Source: Proteocatella sp041738345 (GTDB taxonomy: Bacteria; Bacillota; Clostridia; Peptostreptococcales; Filifactoraceae). From it: a stretch of 64,000 nucleotides of DNA. A program made the translations under genes and the position numbers. Positions within the stretch are counted from its first letter, which is position 1. Every line of letters starts with the position of its first letter. A model generated the notes under the pieces. The model was given only the letters and a program-made list of their open reading frames with translations, searched no databases and was not told the origin of the DNA. Below are positions 35,992 through 44,987 of this stretch, in pieces. The DNA is taken from the NCBI GenBank assembly GCA_041738345.1, contig JBGSPX010000047.1, forward strand, positions 62,001-126,000, written 5' to 3'.

Positions 35992-36567
35992 ATGAATATT
36001 GGAATTTTAGCCCTTCAAGGTGCTTTTGTAGAACATAAACAAGCACTTGATATTCTCGGAATAAAAAATTTCGAAATTAGAAAATTAGATGATTTAAATC
36101 AAAAACTTGATGGACTTATTCTTCCCGGCGGAGAAAGTACTGTAATGGGAAAATTGCTTCATGAATTAAAGCTTTTTGAACTCATAAAACTACTAATTCA
36201 AAAAGGAACTCCAGTATTTGGAACCTGCGCTGGACTTGTACTTCTTTCTAACCGCATATTTAACGATAAGGTTTCTCATATTGCTACAATGGATATTATA
36301 TGTAAACGAAACGCATATGGAAGACAACTTGGAAGTTTTGACACTATTAGTAACTTCAAAGGCATTGGTGAAATTCCTATGAGATTCATAAGAGCTCCCT
36401 ACATACATTCTGTTAAAGAAAATGTAGAAATTTTAGCCGTTGTCGATGATAAAATAGTTGCTGCAAAACAAAATAATCAACTAGTAACTGCCTTTCATCC
36501 TGAACTTACAAAGGATACTTCTGTCCATCAATATTTTGTGGAAATGATAAAAAACAACAAATTATAA
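35992..36567 (+). CDS. pdxT: Pyridoxal 5'-phosphate synthase, glutaminase subunit PdxT
   Basis: 191-aa glutaminase that supplies ammonia to PdxS. ATG 35992 lies one base after the pdxS stop; the in-frame extension to 35947 runs inside pdxS and is not used. Nucleophile Cys in FGTCAGLVLL, oxyanion LPGGESTVMGKL, His-Glu pair in FHPELTKD. Confidence 0.97.
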   Translation: MNIGILALQGAFVEHKQALDILGIKNFEIRKLDDLNQKLDGLILPGGESTVMGKLLHELKLFELIKLLIQKGTPVFGTCAGLVLLSNRIFNDKVSHIATMDIICKRNAYGRQLGSFDTISNFKGIGEIPMRFIRAPYIHSVKENVEILAVVDDKIVAAKQNNQLVTAFHPELTKDTSVHQYFVEMIKNNKL

Positions 36568-36571
36568 TTAT

Positions 36572-36611
36572 AAAAAATTATGTCAGATACTATTAACTGA
36601 CATAATTTTTT
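36572..36611 (+). terminator. pdxST terminator
   Basis: Perfect 15-bp stem AAAAAATTATGTCAG / CTGACATAATTTTTT with a 10-base loop and U-rich tail. Confidence 0.92.
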
Positions 36612-36724
36612 ATTTATTCCATAAACCTATGATAAAGCGTTAAATATCTTTTAAAATTATGCTCAATGGGTATAAAATATTTAATTTGAGTACAACTTTT
36701 AGTATTGTTAAGGTGGCTACTGAT

Positions 36725-38653
36725 ATGAAAATCTATAAGAATTTTCAATTTAAATTGTTCATTTTGCAAACATTAATAATCGTTTCCATATTATCGTTAT
36801 TTGCTACAATAAGTTTAAACAGTATGGTTTCCTACACTGAATCCGAACTTGAAAGCAGACTGAATTCAGATCGAGAAAATTTAGAAGAAAAAATAAACTT
36901 AAATTTATATAATATTGAAAATTCAATGTCATTCTTACTTAATTCAAATGAGTTAAAAAACTTTGATATTAATAAATTTGATATTATTGTCCAAAATATA
37001 ATCTCAAACACTCCTATAATAACTCAAATTTATATAATGGATAAAAATGGTATGCAGATATATAAATCATCTTACCTTGATAGCCTTGGTAATAGAGCAG
37101 ATAGAGACTATTTTCAAAAAGCTATAAATGGTGAGAAATTTTTCTCAGATGTTATTATCTCAAGAAGTACAAATGAATCAATAGCAGTCTATGCTGCTCC
37201 TATAAAATCAAAAAATAAAATTATAGGGGTGCTTGGATGTAGTATAAATCTAAATTTTTTAAGCGAAAATTTATCTTATTCAAATGGAAGTATCTCTATA
37301 TCTCAAGATATGTATGGATTTATAGTTGATAGAGAAGGCACTGTAATAGCCCATCCAAATAAGGATTTTGTTTTTCAAAGACTAAACTTATATTATTTAG
37401 AACCTGTAAAGGAAGCTTTAAGTGGTAATTCAGGAATTGGAAATTATATTTTTGAAAACGCAAATAAAATAGTTTCTTTTGGAAAACTCGAAAATACTGG
37501 TTGGGGAGTATTTGTTCAAGTGCCTCAAGAAACAGCATTTAAAGGAGTATCTATACTTAAAAAATTACATTTTGTATTATTCGTAATTCTTATAATCACG
37601 TCAATACTAATTTCTTATTTTGCTTCAAAATATATGAAAAAACCCATTTCTAATATTTTAAATATGATTTCTCAGTTTGAAAATCAAAGAGCCATAATAA
37701 TTAAGACGTCTACAAGAGATGATGAATTTGGAATAATAGAAAATTCTTTCATAGATATGGCAAATACTATAACTGAAGATCAAAATCAACTAGAATTAAG
37801 AATTACTCAAAGAACTGAAGAACTTACTAAAACCATGGATGAACTTATGAATGCACAGAATAAAATAATGCTAACAGAGAAAATGAACTCTTTAAATAAG
37901 TTTATCTCAAGCCTTGCTCATGAAATTAATACGCCTTTAGGAAATACACTTACGTCTGTAACATTTACTGAAACTGTCTTATCTGATTTAATTACCTCAA
38001 TTGAAAATGGTAAATTAAGTAAAACTATCTTTGTTAATAAACTAATGAATATGATAGAATCCGTAGAAATAATAAAAGATCAAGTGATTAAATCAAAGAA
38101 CTTACTTGACATTATAACTTCCCTAAATACAAATGATTCTTCTACTTGTAATACTATCCCTTGTACTAAACTAACTCCTTATTTGAAACAATATGAATTT
38201 GATCTTTCTACGCTTATTTATAATACCGAGCATATAATAAATATGGATATCCATCTTCCAGAAGACTTCTGTATAATATACCCTGAAAAATTGCTTCAAA
38301 TACTAAAAATTTTAATAACAAACTCAGTAGAACATGCTTTCCCAAAAAATTTTAAAGGAATAATAGATATAATTATTACTAAAGATGACAATTTTCTATA
38401 TATATCATACTCAAACAATGGCAACAATATTCCTGATGATTATATAAATCATATATTTGAACCATTTTTTAAAGGAAATATGGGTGGAACCGGAAAAGGT
38501 CTTGGTCTTACAATTTTATACGAACTTGTTGTACAGTTTTTTGAAGGAGAAATTTACTGTAAAAATTTAGATTCTGAAGGTGTTGAATTTAAAATAATGA
38601 TTCCTATAATACATTTAATTAATACTTCTTGTGAATTTTGTAATCTTGATTAA
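36725..38653 (+). CDS. Orphan membrane histidine kinase with dCache sensor
   Basis: About 642 aa from ATG 36725 (RBS GGTGG; an earlier in-frame ATG at 36659 lacks one). TM1 at the N-terminus (LFILQTLIIVSILSLFATI), an extracellular dCache domain (ITQIYIMDKNGMQIYKS; YGFIVDREGTVIAHPN), TM2 (HFVLFVILIITSILISYFAS), HAMP, coiled coil with the H-box SLAHEINTPLGN, and a GHKL ATPase (NSVEHAFPKN, GGTGKGLGLTILYEL). No response regulator is adjacent. The phosphoacceptor helix is atypical. Ligand unknown. Confidence 0.9.
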   Translation: MKIYKNFQFKLFILQTLIIVSILSLFATISLNSMVSYTESELESRLNSDRENLEEKINLNLYNIENSMSFLLNSNELKNFDINKFDIIVQNIISNTPIITQIYIMDKNGMQIYKSSYLDSLGNRADRDYFQKAINGEKFFSDVIISRSTNESIAVYAAPIKSKNKIIGVLGCSINLNFLSENLSYSNGSISISQDMYGFIVDREGTVIAHPNKDFVFQRLNLYYLEPVKEALSGNSGIGNYIFENANKIVSFGKLENTGWGVFVQVPQETAFKGVSILKKLHFVLFVILIITSILISYFASKYMKKPISNILNMISQFENQRAIIIKTSTRDDEFGIIENSFIDMANTITEDQNQLELRITQRTEELTKTMDELMNAQNKIMLTEKMNSLNKFISSLAHEINTPLGNTLTSVTFTETVLSDLITSIENGKLSKTIFVNKLMNMIESVEIIKDQVIKSKNLLDIITSLNTNDSSTCNTIPCTKLTPYLKQYEFDLSTLIYNTEHIINMDIHLPEDFCIIYPEKLLQILKILITNSVEHAFPKNFKGIIDIIITKDDNFLYISYSNNGNNIPDDYINHIFEPFFKGNMGGTGKGLGLTILYELVVQFFEGEIYCKNLDSEGVEFKIMIPIIHLINTSCEFCNLD

Positions 38654-38675
38654 ATTTCATTATTCTTAAAAATTA

Positions 38676-38716
38676 AAAGATAGAAAAAGCGAATAGTCGT
38701 TTTTTCTATCTTTTTT
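38676..38716. terminator. Terminator between kinase and chemoreceptor
   Basis: AAAGATAGAAAAA / TTTTTCTATCTTT stem with loop GCGAATAGTCG between convergent genes, T-runs on both strands. Confidence 0.85.
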
Positions 38717-38733
38717 ACCTAAAAATTCTAAAT

Positions 38734-40749
38734 TTATTTATTCATTAATATAAAATTTCCTACTAAATCATTTAAGCTATCTGCTTGTGCTGATAATTGT
38801 TCACTTGACGCTGCACTTTCTTCTGCCGTAGCTGAATTACTATGAACAACAGAAGAAATTTGATCTATCCCCTGCTGTACTTGTGATATCGACTCTGACT
38901 GAGAAACTGCACCTGTTGATATCATCTCTATAGATATAGCTACATCTTTTGCATCATTAACTATAGATTCCATTATATTTCCAGTTTCATTGGCTATCTT
39001 ACTACCTTTTCCTACAGACTTTATTGAGTTTTCTATCAATATAGTTGTATTTTTTGCAGCTTCTGCACTTTTTATAGCTAAATTTCTAACTTCATCTGCA
39101 ACTACTGCAAATCCTTTGCCAGCATTCCCTGCTCTTGCTGCCTCTACCGCTGCATTCAATGCAAGTATATTGGTTTGAAAAGCTATATCTTGTATAGTTT
39201 TTATAATCTTACTTATTTCATTTGAGCTACTGCTTATTTCATCCATAGCCTCTAGCATATCTCTCATCATTCCATTACAATTTTGAATATCTTCCTCTAC
39301 TGAAACCACTTTATTTTTCGCATCAATCGAATTTTTTGCACTTTCTTGAATTTGTCCAGATATATCATCTATTGTCGCAACGAGTTCTTCTACCGAACTG
39401 GATTGCTGCGTTGCTCCTTGTGCAAGTGCTTGCGCTCCTGATGAAACTTGATCTGATCCACTTGCTACTTGATTTGCACTTGTGCCTATCTGGCTTATAG
39501 TTTCATTCAGCGAAAATATTATATTATTTACAGAACTTCCTAATTCTTCAAAATCGCCTTTAAATTTACTCTCTATAGTATGTGTTAAATCTCCATTTGC
39601 TGCATTTGAAAGACTAAATGCTGTTTCTTGAATTGCCATATTTATCTGCTCAATAGTTGTGGCCAAATCAGCTAATAATTGTTCCACCTCATCTCCTGTC
39701 TTTATGGTTGGTACTGGTGATTTTAGATCGCCTTCTGCAAGCAACTTTAGTCTATTTACACAATCTAAAATAGGTTTTGATATTGAATCTGAAAATTTTG
39801 TAGATACTATTATACCTATTCCTAAAAATGCAATTAACGTAACTATTACAAAGTACACTGATCGTCTAAAACCTGCTAAAAATTCTTTTTCTGTAGTCGA
39901 TAATGCTATACTCCAGCCATCAGTATCTGGTACAGGTGCATATGCTACTACTTTTTTCATACCATTATATGAATACTTTCCAAAATCATGTTTACCTTCA
40001 ACCATGGCTTGCTCTATTTTAGCCAAAGATTCTAATGAAGGATCTGTTTTTGCACTTTCTATAGTGTTTTCAGCGCCTACTATTTCAACATTTTCATGTG
40101 CAATTGTTAAACCGTTCTTATTTATTATATAAGAAGATCCTGTATCTCCAATTTTTATATTAGCCATTTCTATATTTAAAAAATCTTCATTAGGTACAAA
40201 ATACACTACTCCTACAGCTTTAGAATCTGGAACACCATCTTCCCAAATAGGTGCTGAAATTATTGTGGTCATTTTTCCAGTAACTTTACTTACAACTGGA
40301 TCTGATGAAAAAGCTTTTCCTGTGATTGAAATTTGAAAATATTCTCTGTCCGCATAATTATTTCCATCAAATATACTATTTCCCTCTGAGTCTAATATAT
40401 TTCCCCTTACAAATCCATATGCTTTTGATCTAGAATCAATTATAGCTTGTTTTTCTTGAACAGAAACTTCATCATCTGAAAGTGCTGATATTGTACCTAT
40501 TTCATATGCAATATTTCTATATGCCATAAGCTCTTTAGAAATTCTTTTTGCTGCAATTTCAGAAGTTTCAATCATAGATAACCGAAGCGAATCTAAAGTT
40601 GATGAATAATTTAAAAAGGCTGCAATAGCTCCTAATATTAAACTTAACACTACTATTAAGCTTAATATCCCACTGGTTATACGTTTTTTTATCGTTGTAG
40701 CTTGTTTACTAGAATGATTTTTTCTAGATAGTTTATCGGATAGACTCAT
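38734..40749 (-). CDS. Methyl-accepting chemotaxis protein
   Basis: 671-aa chemoreceptor: TM1 near residues 28-50, dCache sensor (GFVRGNILDSEGNSIFDG; TTIISAPIWEDGVP; NKNGLTIAHENVEIVG), TM2 (FVIVTLIAFLGIGIIVS), HAMP, then a full signalling domain with the hairpin core IQDIAFQTNILALNAAVEAARAG and the methylation helices. Same domain plan as the truncated receptor at 1-1543. RBS AAAGGGGTATTAAGTGTT before ATG. Confidence 0.97.
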   Translation of the reverse strand: MSLSDKLSRKNHSSKQATTIKKRITSGILSLIVVLSLILGAIAAFLNYSSTLDSLRLSMIETSEIAAKRISKELMAYRNIAYEIGTISALSDDEVSVQEKQAIIDSRSKAYGFVRGNILDSEGNSIFDGNNYADREYFQISITGKAFSSDPVVSKVTGKMTTIISAPIWEDGVPDSKAVGVVYFVPNEDFLNIEMANIKIGDTGSSYIINKNGLTIAHENVEIVGAENTIESAKTDPSLESLAKIEQAMVEGKHDFGKYSYNGMKKVVAYAPVPDTDGWSIALSTTEKEFLAGFRRSVYFVIVTLIAFLGIGIIVSTKFSDSISKPILDCVNRLKLLAEGDLKSPVPTIKTGDEVEQLLADLATTIEQINMAIQETAFSLSNAANGDLTHTIESKFKGDFEELGSSVNNIIFSLNETISQIGTSANQVASGSDQVSSGAQALAQGATQQSSSVEELVATIDDISGQIQESAKNSIDAKNKVVSVEEDIQNCNGMMRDMLEAMDEISSSSNEISKIIKTIQDIAFQTNILALNAAVEAARAGNAGKGFAVVADEVRNLAIKSAEAAKNTTILIENSIKSVGKGSKIANETGNIMESIVNDAKDVAISIEMISTGAVSQSESISQVQQGIDQISSVVHSNSATAEESAASSEQLSAQADSLNDLVGNFILMNK

Positions 40750-40866
40750 AACACTTAATACCCCTTTCTAGCTTACATATAGTTAATTTTAAAAAAACAT
40801 ACTTTTATATTACCCCTTTTATTAACTGAATATTCTTTATGTTCGTTTTGATTTCAAAAAAATAAA

Positions 40867-40904
40867 CCTACGAATTTAACTATTAAAAGTTATTTATTCG
40901 TAGG
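40867..40904 (-). terminator. Terminator after HD-domain gene
   Basis: CCTACGAAT / ATTCGTAGG with inner TTAACT/AAGTTA pairing, followed on minus by TTTATTTTTTT. The rest of the gap (40905-40946 and 40750-40866) shows no gene. Confidence 0.8.
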
Positions 40905-40946
40905 TCTAAAATAATTTATAAATTTAGCTGACGCTTTTCGTATATT

Positions 40947-41522
40947 TTATTTCATCAGCTGTTCGCTAACATAATCTTCACATTCACGCATTGCTAAAAT
41001 AGTTTCTTCAAAAAGCTTTTCTAACTCCCAGCCTAGTTTCTCAGAACCCTGTTTTATTATATCTCTTGAACATCCTGCTGCAAATTTTTTATCTTTAAAT
41101 TTCTTCTTAAGACTAGAAACTTCCATATCTTTTACACTTTTTGAGGGTCTCATCATAGCAGCTGCTCCAATAAGTCCTGTAAGTTCATCTGTTGCAAATA
41201 GAATTTTTTCCATCTCATGCTCTGGCTCTGGAAGTGTTGCATCACAAACCCCATAACCATGACTAGCCACCGCTCTTATAAGCTTATCATCTAATGACTT
41301 TGATTTCATTATCTCTTGAACTTTTACACAATGTTGCTCTGGATACATTTCAAAATCTAAATCATGCAGCAAGCCTACCATAGACCAAAACTCAACTTCA
41401 TTTTCATATCCGAGCTTTTGTGCAAAGTATCTCATTACACATTCAACCGTTATTGCATGTTGAATATGAAATTCTTCCTTGTTATATTCCCTTAGTAATT
41501 CTAATGCCTCTTCCCTCTTCAT
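40947..41522 (-). CDS. HD-domain hydrolase
   Basis: 191-aa HD phosphohydrolase-type protein. Metal-site residues: H in FHIQHAITVE, the HD pair in GLLHDLDFE, later H in ASHGYG. Clostridial homologues of this size are usually annotated HDIG-domain proteins; substrate (nucleotide or other phosphate ester) unknown. 18 bases downstream of csaA in the same direction. Confidence 0.82.
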   Translation of the reverse strand: MKREEALELLREYNKEEFHIQHAITVECVMRYFAQKLGYENEVEFWSMVGLLHDLDFEMYPEQHCVKVQEIMKSKSLDDKLIRAVASHGYGVCDATLPEPEHEMEKILFATDELTGLIGAAAMMRPSKSVKDMEVSSLKKKFKDKKFAAGCSRDIIKQGSEKLGWELEKLFEETILAMRECEDYVSEQLMK

Positions 41523-41540
41523 CGCTTTCCCTCCATTTAA

Positions 41541-41870
41541 TTAACCTAATTTATCTCCATTTTGAACGCCTTGTTCTGGTTGTATTAGCACAACTCCCTG
41601 TTTTGAATATACGCCTAATACTAACACTTCCGATTTAAATCCCGCTACCTTCATAGGTGGAAAATTTACAACTCCCATGACTTGCTTTCCAACTATATCT
41701 TCTAATTTATAACACTCCGTAATCTGAGCACTAGACTGCTTTATTCCAATTTTTTCTCCAAAATCGACCCACAGTTTGTACGCTGGCTTTTTAGCTTTTT
41801 CAAAAAACTCTGCCTGTACTATTTGACCTACTCTAATATCTAATTTCAAAAAATCTTCAAAAGTTGCCAT
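41541..41870 (-). CDS. csaA: CsaA-like tRNA-binding protein
   Basis: 109-aa stand-alone Trbp111/OB-fold protein with the classical LDIRVGQIVQAEFFEKAKKPAYKL start and QVMGVVNFPPMKVAGFKSEVLVLG. Members bind tRNA and have chaperone-like activity. The methionyl-tRNA synthetase at 61424 lacks this domain, but the genes are 20 kb apart and no link is shown. Confidence 0.93.
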   Translation of the reverse strand: MATFEDFLKLDIRVGQIVQAEFFEKAKKPAYKLWVDFGEKIGIKQSSAQITECYKLEDIVGKQVMGVVNFPPMKVAGFKSEVLVLGVYSKQGVVLIQPEQGVQNGDKLG

Positions 41871-41913
41871 ATGTATTACTCCTTTTTCAAAAAATATATC
41901 CCATAATTATATT

Positions 41914-42705
41914 TTACAATATAACCCTTAACTTTAGTACTATTTTTTGGTAAAGTACTGCACTTCCAGAAATTGATGTAAATTCATTTTTAAATTGACA
42001 ATAAACAGTCCCACCTTTTTTTGAATACTGCTTTGAAAAAATCTCATTTTTATTCAATTTTTCTGCCCATATAGGTGCTAAACTTATATGAGCAGACCCA
42101 CACACTTCAATTTCATTAACATTTATTTTGGGACAAAAGGTTCTAACTGCAATATCTGAAACTTCACCTTTTGAAGAGGCTACACATACAAATCCTGGAA
42201 ACTTTTTTAGTTTTTCAAAATCTGGTTTTAGAGATTTAATTTGCTGCTCATTTTCAAAAATAAGAACCAAATCTCTTGATAGATACGCTTCTATTGGTCT
42301 TTCTCCCATTATAGCTATCATTTCATCTGTAACTTCAATTTCTTTACAGAGCATACTTTCAAATTCTAGTTCATATCTATCACTATTTTTTCTGATTTCA
42401 ACATCACTTTTTTCCGTAGCAAAAGTTATCTTATCATATATCCTATTTATAAAATTATCTACTACAAATGCTGCGGCAAGAGTTGCTTGCCCACATATTT
42501 CTAATTCTTTTTTAGGCGTAAAAAATCTTATCTCATAATGATATTTTGATTTTTCAACTATGAATGCGGTTTCTGGAACATTATTTTCTGTCGCTATATT
42601 TTGCATAACCGCCGTATCTAAGAAATGTTGTAATATACATACAGCGGCTGTATTACCACTGGAAACTTCTTCTGTAAATGTATTTACTATATAACAATTA
42701 AACAT
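41914..42705 (-). CDS. PhzF-family protein, divergent copy
   Basis: 263 aa from ATG 42705 (RBS AGGGAG), overlapping the end of the other PhzF gene by 8 bases. Fold motifs are clear (NTFTEEVSSGNTAAVC, ENNVPETAF, VCGSAHISLAPIW). Compared with its neighbour, the catalytic His of CGHATL is Gln (CGQATL) and the Asp in EDPVCGSAH is replaced (EIEVCGSAH). In PhzF the Glu of the ETAF segment, that His and that Asp are active-site residues (from memory), so this copy may have lost isomerase activity or act on something else. Confidence 0.88.
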   Translation of the reverse strand: MFNCYIVNTFTEEVSSGNTAAVCILQHFLDTAVMQNIATENNVPETAFIVEKSKYHYEIRFFTPKKELEICGQATLAAAFVVDNFINRIYDKITFATEKSDVEIRKNSDRYELEFESMLCKEIEVTDEMIAIMGERPIEAYLSRDLVLIFENEQQIKSLKPDFEKLKKFPGFVCVASSKGEVSDIAVRTFCPKINVNEIEVCGSAHISLAPIWAEKLNKNEIFSKQYSKKGGTVYCQFKNEFTSISGSAVLYQKIVLKLRVIL

Positions 42706-43474
42706 TAATATCTCCCTGTGAATATAATATAGCTTTTCCTGCAATAATTACTCTGTCACCATTAGCGCTACAATAAAGGTCCCCATATCGCTTTGAGTAT
42801 TGTTTTGAATGAATTTTTTCTTTGTCGAAACGATTTGCCCAAAACGGAATCAAGCTACAATGTGCTGAACCACATACTGGATCCTCATTAACATTTAGCT
42901 TAGGACAAAATGTTCTAACTGCAATATCAGAGTTTTCCCCTTCAGAAGCTACTATGCAAACCAGTCCTTCTTTTAAAGCTTTTAATTTTTCAAAATCAGG
43001 CTTTAAGTTTTTAATTTCTTCCTCATCCTCTAATATTAAAAGTAAATCTCTTGATAAATAAGCTTCTTTAGGACTTACTCCAATTGCTTCTATCATTTCT
43101 CTCGTTATAGATATAGGTTCTGGCATTCTACTTGGAAAATCCATCTCATACAAGTCTTTATTTTTACTTACCTTTAAAATTCCACTCATTGTCGAGAAAC
43201 TTATTTCTTCTATATTTTCTATAAAATTATTTATTACAAAGGCAGTTGCTAATGTCGCATGACCACACAAATCAATTTCTGCTGCAGGAGTAAACCATCT
43301 CAATTTATACAACCCATCTTTTTCTTTTACTGCAAATGCAGTTTCAGAAAGATTGTTTTCAATTGCTATTAATTGCATAGTTTCATCTGAAATCCACGAA
43401 TCCATAACACATACAGCTGCTGGATTTCCATTAAAAATTTTATTTGAAAATGCATCTACTACATAATATTTCAT
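42698..43474 (-). CDS. PhzF-family isomerase-like protein
   Basis: 259 aa from ATG 43474 (GGAG eight bases upstream; an ATG two codons earlier is too close to it). It has all PhzF landmarks: SNKIFNGNPAAVCV, ENNLSETAF with the catalytic Glu, CGHATLATAF, EDPVCGSAHCSLIPFW. PhzF-family enzymes isomerise small carboxylates; most clostridial members have unknown substrates. First of a tandem pair with the next gene; MocR regulator upstream. Confidence 0.92.
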   Translation of the reverse strand: MKYYVVDAFSNKIFNGNPAAVCVMDSWISDETMQLIAIENNLSETAFAVKEKDGLYKLRWFTPAAEIDLCGHATLATAFVINNFIENIEEISFSTMSGILKVSKNKDLYEMDFPSRMPEPISITREMIEAIGVSPKEAYLSRDLLLILEDEEEIKNLKPDFEKLKALKEGLVCIVASEGENSDIAVRTFCPKLNVNEDPVCGSAHCSLIPFWANRFDKEKIHSKQYSKRYGDLYCSANGDRVIIAGKAILYSQGDINV

Positions 43475-43514
43475 ACACATATCTCCTTTTTATTTTAATG
43501 ATAATACAAAAAAA

Positions 43515-43546
43515 TATTGCATACAATATCAAAATTGTGTGCAATA
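43515..43546 (-). terminator. Terminator after the MocR gene
   Basis: 13-bp stem TATTGCATACAAT / ATTGTGTGCAATA (one G-T) with a 6-base loop and T7 on the minus strand, five bases past the MocR stop and 40 bases before the PhzF start. Could also be an attenuator controlling the PhzF pair. Confidence 0.75.
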
Positions 43547-43551
43547 CAATT

Positions 43552-44940
43552 TTATTCCCAATTTTCAATTGCATTTTTTATAATAAAAATCCCATTAATT
43601 AGTTCTTCTTCGTCTTTAGGTGCAGTTATTGATATTCTTATTGCTTGAATCGGTTTCTCTGCACCTACAGAAAATCTTTCGGATGAATAAATCTGAACTC
43701 CTTTTTCAAAAACAATTTCTTCAAAACGTTTACTTTCAATTTTAGGTGGCAAAATTAACCATCTAAAAATGCATTCTTCACTGCCTTTTATGTCATAACC
43801 TTTTAGTAATTTATTTACTAATTTATTTCGCTTAATTGTTCGCTTTCTTCTCATAGTAATTATTTTATCCAAACATTCACTATCTATAATTCTTGATGCT
43901 AACTCAAGTGTAAAATTAGATTGAGACAAATTTATGTTGTAAAGAGATGCTTGTAAATTTTCATAAAATTGAGCTGGGCTGATTATACAAGCCAGTCTCA
44001 AAGATGGAAGTACTGATTTTGAAAAACTTGCAATATAAAAAGTATTATTAGGTGCATAATTAGCTATAGGACTAATTATATTTTTCATAAGCAATGTATT
44101 TATGCTATCTTCAATTATTAAAATATTATTTTTTATTGCAAATTCTGCTATAGCTTTTCGTCTTGATATGTTCATTACTTTTGCTGTTGGATTTTGAAAA
44201 TCAGGAATAACATATATTGCTTTTATATTATCATTTTTACATGCATATGAAAGTCCTTCTATACTGATTTCTCCATCTAATTGCTTTATTGGCACAAGTT
44301 GTATCCCTAACATTTTTGCTAGAGTCTTAAGTCCTGGGTATGTTAAGGGGTCTGTCCCAATTTTATCTCCAGGTTTAAAAACTCCCATTAAAATAGCTGC
44401 AATTGCATTTTGTCCACCATTAGAGATTAGTAAATTTTCAACATTGGCATCATAATTGCATTTTTTTACAAATCTTATCATAGCTTCACTATACCACCTG
44501 GAAGTTTTCCCATAACTGTATTGAAAAATATCTCCCGAAGTTTGTTCATTAATCATATTTTTAAGCACTTCATTTACTTCAGATTGAGGATATGTTTCTG
44601 GCATAACAGAACCCATCTCTATTACTTTTTTAGAATGTTCCTCTGGAATTAGATTTAATTTACTCTTCACATCATATGATACAAAAGTCCCTCTTCCAAC
44701 GATACCAAATATGATACCCTTTTTTTCACAAAGCTTAAATGCTCTTGATACTGTACTTACGTTTATATCAAGATAATCTGCGAGTTCTCTTTGTGGCGGA
44801 AGCTTTGTTCCTGGCAAAACAATCCCTTTTTCAATGTCTTTTTCAAGTTGATCTGCTAACGAAATATATAAAGAATTTTCATTATATATCCGTTTTGGCT
44901 TCCATGACATATAATAATTATCAAATGAATTTACTGGCAT
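43552..44940 (-). CDS. MocR-family PLP-dependent transcriptional regulator
   Basis: 462-aa GntR HTH (KLPPQRELADYLDINVSTVSRAFKLCEKKG, about 45-75) fused to an aminotransferase-like domain with PLP lysine in ASFSKSVLPSLRLACII. Located directly before the two PhzF genes on the same strand and so likely their regulator. Not PdxR, which is at 33605. Confidence 0.92.
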   Translation of the reverse strand: MPVNSFDNYYMSWKPKRIYNENSLYISLADQLEKDIEKGIVLPGTKLPPQRELADYLDINVSTVSRAFKLCEKKGIIFGIVGRGTFVSYDVKSKLNLIPEEHSKKVIEMGSVMPETYPQSEVNEVLKNMINEQTSGDIFQYSYGKTSRWYSEAMIRFVKKCNYDANVENLLISNGGQNAIAAILMGVFKPGDKIGTDPLTYPGLKTLAKMLGIQLVPIKQLDGEISIEGLSYACKNDNIKAIYVIPDFQNPTAKVMNISRRKAIAEFAIKNNILIIEDSINTLLMKNIISPIANYAPNNTFYIASFSKSVLPSLRLACIISPAQFYENLQASLYNINLSQSNFTLELASRIIDSECLDKIITMRRKRTIKRNKLVNKLLKGYDIKGSEECIFRWLILPPKIESKRFEEIVFEKGVQIYSSERFSVGAEKPIQAIRISITAPKDEEELINGIFIIKNAIENWE

Positions 44941-44987
44941 TAAAAATTCCTTTCTGTTTTATTTAATGCTATTTTAAATTTTATTAT

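Noticed and set aside
39659..40132. Plus-strand 157-codon frame
   Set aside because: Shadow of the chemoreceptor gene, no RBS and no recognisable domain.
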